Shown here: positions 61,013 through 64,000 of the stretch, piece by piece
Position numbering within the stretch: the stretch's first letter is position 1
Layout of the letters: every line of letters starts with the position of its first letter
Origin: Bugula neritina
Lineage: Eukaryota; Bryozoa; Gymnolaemata; Cheilostomatida; Bugulidae
Reading direction: 5' to 3'
Assembly (NCBI GenBank): GCA_964035545.1
Contig: OZ037765.1
Coordinates: 6,336,698-6,400,697 of the forward strand
Length of the DNA stretch: 64,000 nucleotides
Made by a program: the position numbers and the translations under genes
The notes under the pieces: generated by a model
Databases searched by the model: none
What the model was told of the DNA's origin: nothing
What the model saw: only the letters and a program-made list of their open reading frames with translations

Positions 61013-62596
61013 ACTATTTGAGAATTTATCTTATCTAATTATCTATTTACTTAAATATTCAGTGATGTACAAATTATAAAATTATATACAATACATAAGC
61101 TTCATGTTGTTAGGCAAAACAGGTAAGTAGTGTAGTGCAGCCTCATCAGAGCGCAAGCTTGAGGCACCATTTCCTGCCCACTATCCATTTCCTGTTGACT
61201 GTAGTCTGTGAGCCTCATAGACCAGGTCTTTCAATAACAATTTGTCATATACTTTGCGGTGTCGGCATATACCTTTATTCTGTTGATTACTTTATAGATT
61301 TTAAATTTGATCAAATTTTTTTTTCAAGATTCTACTTAGTTAATATCCATTAGTCAAAGTGCCTGTGCATAAGCAGAGACCAGAATGTGCCATAACTTTT
61401 ATAAGGCATATATAATACTTTCCACCAACTCAAATATTTTTCACCAAACAGCACAATGTTTTGTGGACCCCTCACCAAGAAAAAATTGAGGTAGGCTAGT
61501 CACATGCACAATATTGATGACGACATGCATTCTCAACAAATCAAGGACTCTCAACTTAAAAGAGCTGCTCTACATTTTGGAAACAGATTGATTAAAGGAC
61601 ACTGCAAAAATGTTTCAATGTAGAGTGACACCAATAAAAATTCGAATTCTCTTAATATAGAAATTAATATAAGCAGAGAAAAATTGTTTATGTAGAAGTC
61701 GTGAGATAGGACAGCCAGTGATGATGAGCCATTTTACCAAACTGCAAAGGTTGTCTTCTTCTTGTATTTTGACACAAGGGAGCGAAATAGCCACTTATTT
61801 TGTTCACTCTAATTATCGGAATATAGTCGAATATATACGTAGTGGCTGATGTATAAAGTACAAAGTATACGTATAACTTTGCACTCCCGCTGGCAGCTCC
61901 ATAATTTATTTTTATTTTTAATTCCGTAAAATTCAATGAATGATAGAAAATGATAGAAAATCAGAATGTGAACGGATTGTCATTTATGCATTTTTAGTTG
62001 ATAAATTGATATCAACATGACATTTTCTATAACTAGGTTTAAATTCTAGTGTATTGGAGATTGAACACTATCAGTATCACTATGACAGTATGACTACCAT
62101 CTATGATACTCTAACTCTAAGTCTTAGTCTAACTCTAGGCGATTAGTAATACTAATACTAATACTTATAGTATAAGTATTAGGCTTAGCATTTAAAATTT
62201 CACTGTCAGTGTTGAATATCAATATTTGATAATTAATGGCTATACGTAGAACTATAAGTTATAAGTTTATAGCAGTATAACTATAAGTACTAGCCACGCC
62301 TAGCCACTAGCTCTAAGTCTAGTCTAGGTCTAGTGGCTGTCGATAAAAATGGCAATATTTATATAATAATAGTTGATAAATAAAATATATCATCATTGTC
62401 ATAATTTAAAGCAATAATTTAATATTAAACTAATTTAAAACTAATAATTACGATATGAATATTTTACTTATATTTATAGTATAACTGTTATACTTATAGT
62501 GTGGTAAACACGTTTATATCTTAAACTATTTTAAATGTGGATTAAAACGTTCTCAAAATTTAATTGTCATTTTTATATTTGGTAGCATAAGGCAAG
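61013..62596. other. Intergenic region before glucosidase II beta
   Basis: No gene recognised. The right half contains TAGTATAAG/TAATACTAAT repeats (62095-62335) that reach to within 260 bp of the PRKCSH start codon. Confidence 0.5.
62095..62335. repeat. TAATACTAATACTTATAG-type repeat tract
   Basis: Imperfect CTAACTCTAAGTCTTAG, TAATACTAATACTTATAG and CTAGTCTAGGTCTAGTGG units. Same general class as the other TA-rich tracts, here with CTAG-containing variants. Confidence 0.6.
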
Positions 62597-64000
62597 ATGC
62601 TCACTGCCAGAAGAATTATGGCATCTTTGCTGTTAGCATTCTGTGTGATTGTTTTGCCAGTCTTTGCATCTGAACCGATTCCTAGAGGAGTTAGCAGGGC
62701 TAGTAAGTCAAGTATAGATCAATGCATATGCTTGGTTGTGCACTTTCATTTTCATTGTTTTTTAATTTTTATTTCTGATATCCAATATTGCTAAAACACG
62801 CACTGCATTGAGTGCGACTTCCAATTTTGTAGAGGGTAGTTTTTACAAGGCAGGAGTACCTTTCAAATGTTTGGATGGTAGTCAAACCATTCCTTTTGAT
62901 CAAATAAATGATGACTACTGCGACTGCGCTGATGGAAGTGACGAGCCAGGAACCTCAGCGTGCCGTAATGGCAGGTTTTACTGCGTGAACAAAGGCTACA
63001 AACCGGAAAGCATTCCATCCTCCAGAGTATCTGATGGTATTTGTGATTGCTGTGATGGATCAGATGAGTATGATCAGAAAGTCAAATGTGAAGTAAGCTC
63101 AGCTAACATACCTTTTGAAATTACTCTCCTGGCACTTAGCTTGTCCACTTGTTGTTTTGATGCAAATAGTGAAACACCATTTTTAATGTACAGCAAAGAT
63201 TTTTGCGAAATGGTGATACCTTGAATGTAACTGACCTTAAAAGTCACTTTTTAAAATGTATTCCATGATATCTACAGAGAGGTGAGTTATTCGATAATGT
63301 TTTTAGACATTTTTGTTTTTTTTTTTACATTCTAAAATATATTTTTATGGTGTACAATATATTATGTTGCTTGAAATCAGCAAGTCTCAAGATTGTAATG
63401 ATATAAATTGCTGCAAAAAACCTTGAGTTTTTACCTATTTTCAATGGTCTTGCAAAGCAATTGTGGTAGAAAATGCATTGTACATCATAGTACCAGTTGT
63501 AGCATCATAATGGATCTATGCTAATACAATACAGGCCACAGAATCTGTACTTCTTTTACTTATTTTCTGATTATTTTTCACTTTCTGTTAGAACACATGC
63601 ATAGAGCTGGGTAGAAGCATGAGAGAGGAAATGCTGGCCATGAAGAAACTAGTGGAGGAAGGCTACAGGATACGATCAGAGTATGCTTCTCAGGGTAAAA
63701 CGGCTAAACTGGAAAAACAAGAGCAGCTAGTAAGTTTGGGACCTAAGAGGGAGGTGCTAGGTCAAACCAAGGATGAACTGATGGTGAGATTTCACATTAT
63801 CTACAATCATTTATTATGCTAACTAAACATAATAGATATTAGCCTGTCGGTGTTTGGCGTGGACAAGATCAGTGCACACTATATATTTTACAGCTTAAGA
63901 AAGAAGCTGCCGAGCAGCCTGAGAAGGCAGCAAAGGAAGTGCATGAAGCCTGGTGGAAAGACCAGAAAGCTATAAAAGATGCAGAGAAAGAGAAAGCTAA
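62597..64000 (+). CDS. PRKCSH: Glucosidase II subunit beta (PRKCSH / 80K-H), N-terminal part
   Basis: Non-catalytic subunit of endoplasmic-reticulum glucosidase II, which trims glucose from N-glycans for the calnexin cycle. Exons: 62597-62702, 62833-63092, 63592-63783, and 63894 running off the end. The N-terminus carries a signal peptide ([17 protein letters not shown]; an earlier ATG seven codons upstream is in frame) and PRGVS. The Cys-rich LDLa-like pair follows ([46 protein letters not shown]), then CENTC-like joining into a charged coiled coil ([32 protein letters not shown]). EF-hands, acidic region, MRH domain and the ER-retention end lie beyond the window. All junctions are GT-AG and in phase. 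Confidence 0.95.

Overview
The window is eukaryotic nuclear DNA from an animal, almost certainly an invertebrate. It is AT-rich. Genes are split into many short exons (mostly 50-300 nt) with GT-AG introns of about 100-5000 nt, and TAA, TAG and TGA all act as stops. The set of proteins (GCN1, muskelin, a small HERC ligase, a YTHDC1-type reader, a BRSK/SAD kinase, a FADD-like adaptor, glucosidase II beta) is metazoan. I cannot place the phylum from sequence alone. Every multi-exon model below was built by hand from splice sites, phase continuity and recalled homology; no search was run.

Layout. 419-10861 (+): the C-terminal ~858 residues of GCN1; the 5' part lies outside the window. Its last intron holds a 4-kb DNA transposon (6589-10574) with ~1.07-kb near-identical inverted arms and a decayed THAP/DDE_4 transposase. 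13308-24292 (+): complete muskelin, 18 exons, 719 aa. Its 5-kb intron 11 contains an intact, intronless DED plus death-domain gene (FADD-like, 20279-20956, same strand). 24758-33507 (-): complete small HERC E3 ligase (RCC1 + HECT, 23 exons, 1049 aa), tail-to-tail with muskelin. 36998-40363 (+): short YTHDC1-type m6A reader (354 aa), head-to-head with HERC across 3.5 kb of repeat-rich DNA. 41437-58999 (+): complete BRSK/SAD kinase, 19 exons including a candidate 18-nt microexon, 723 aa. 60391-61008 (+): 71-aa secreted peptide precursor with a Gly-Lys-Arg processing site. 62597-64000 (+): N-terminus of glucosidase II subunit beta, running off the window.

The genes are unrelated housekeeping, signalling and RNA-regulation genes in ordinary animal gene order, not an operon-like system. 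The unusual material is the nested FADD-like gene, the long-arm transposon inside GCN1, a three-copy palindromic MITE-like family (about 35034, 49145 and 54166), dispersed TAGTAATACTAATA-type repeat tracts near gene boundaries, and the small peptide gene. I found no CRISPR array, rRNA or convincing functional tRNA.
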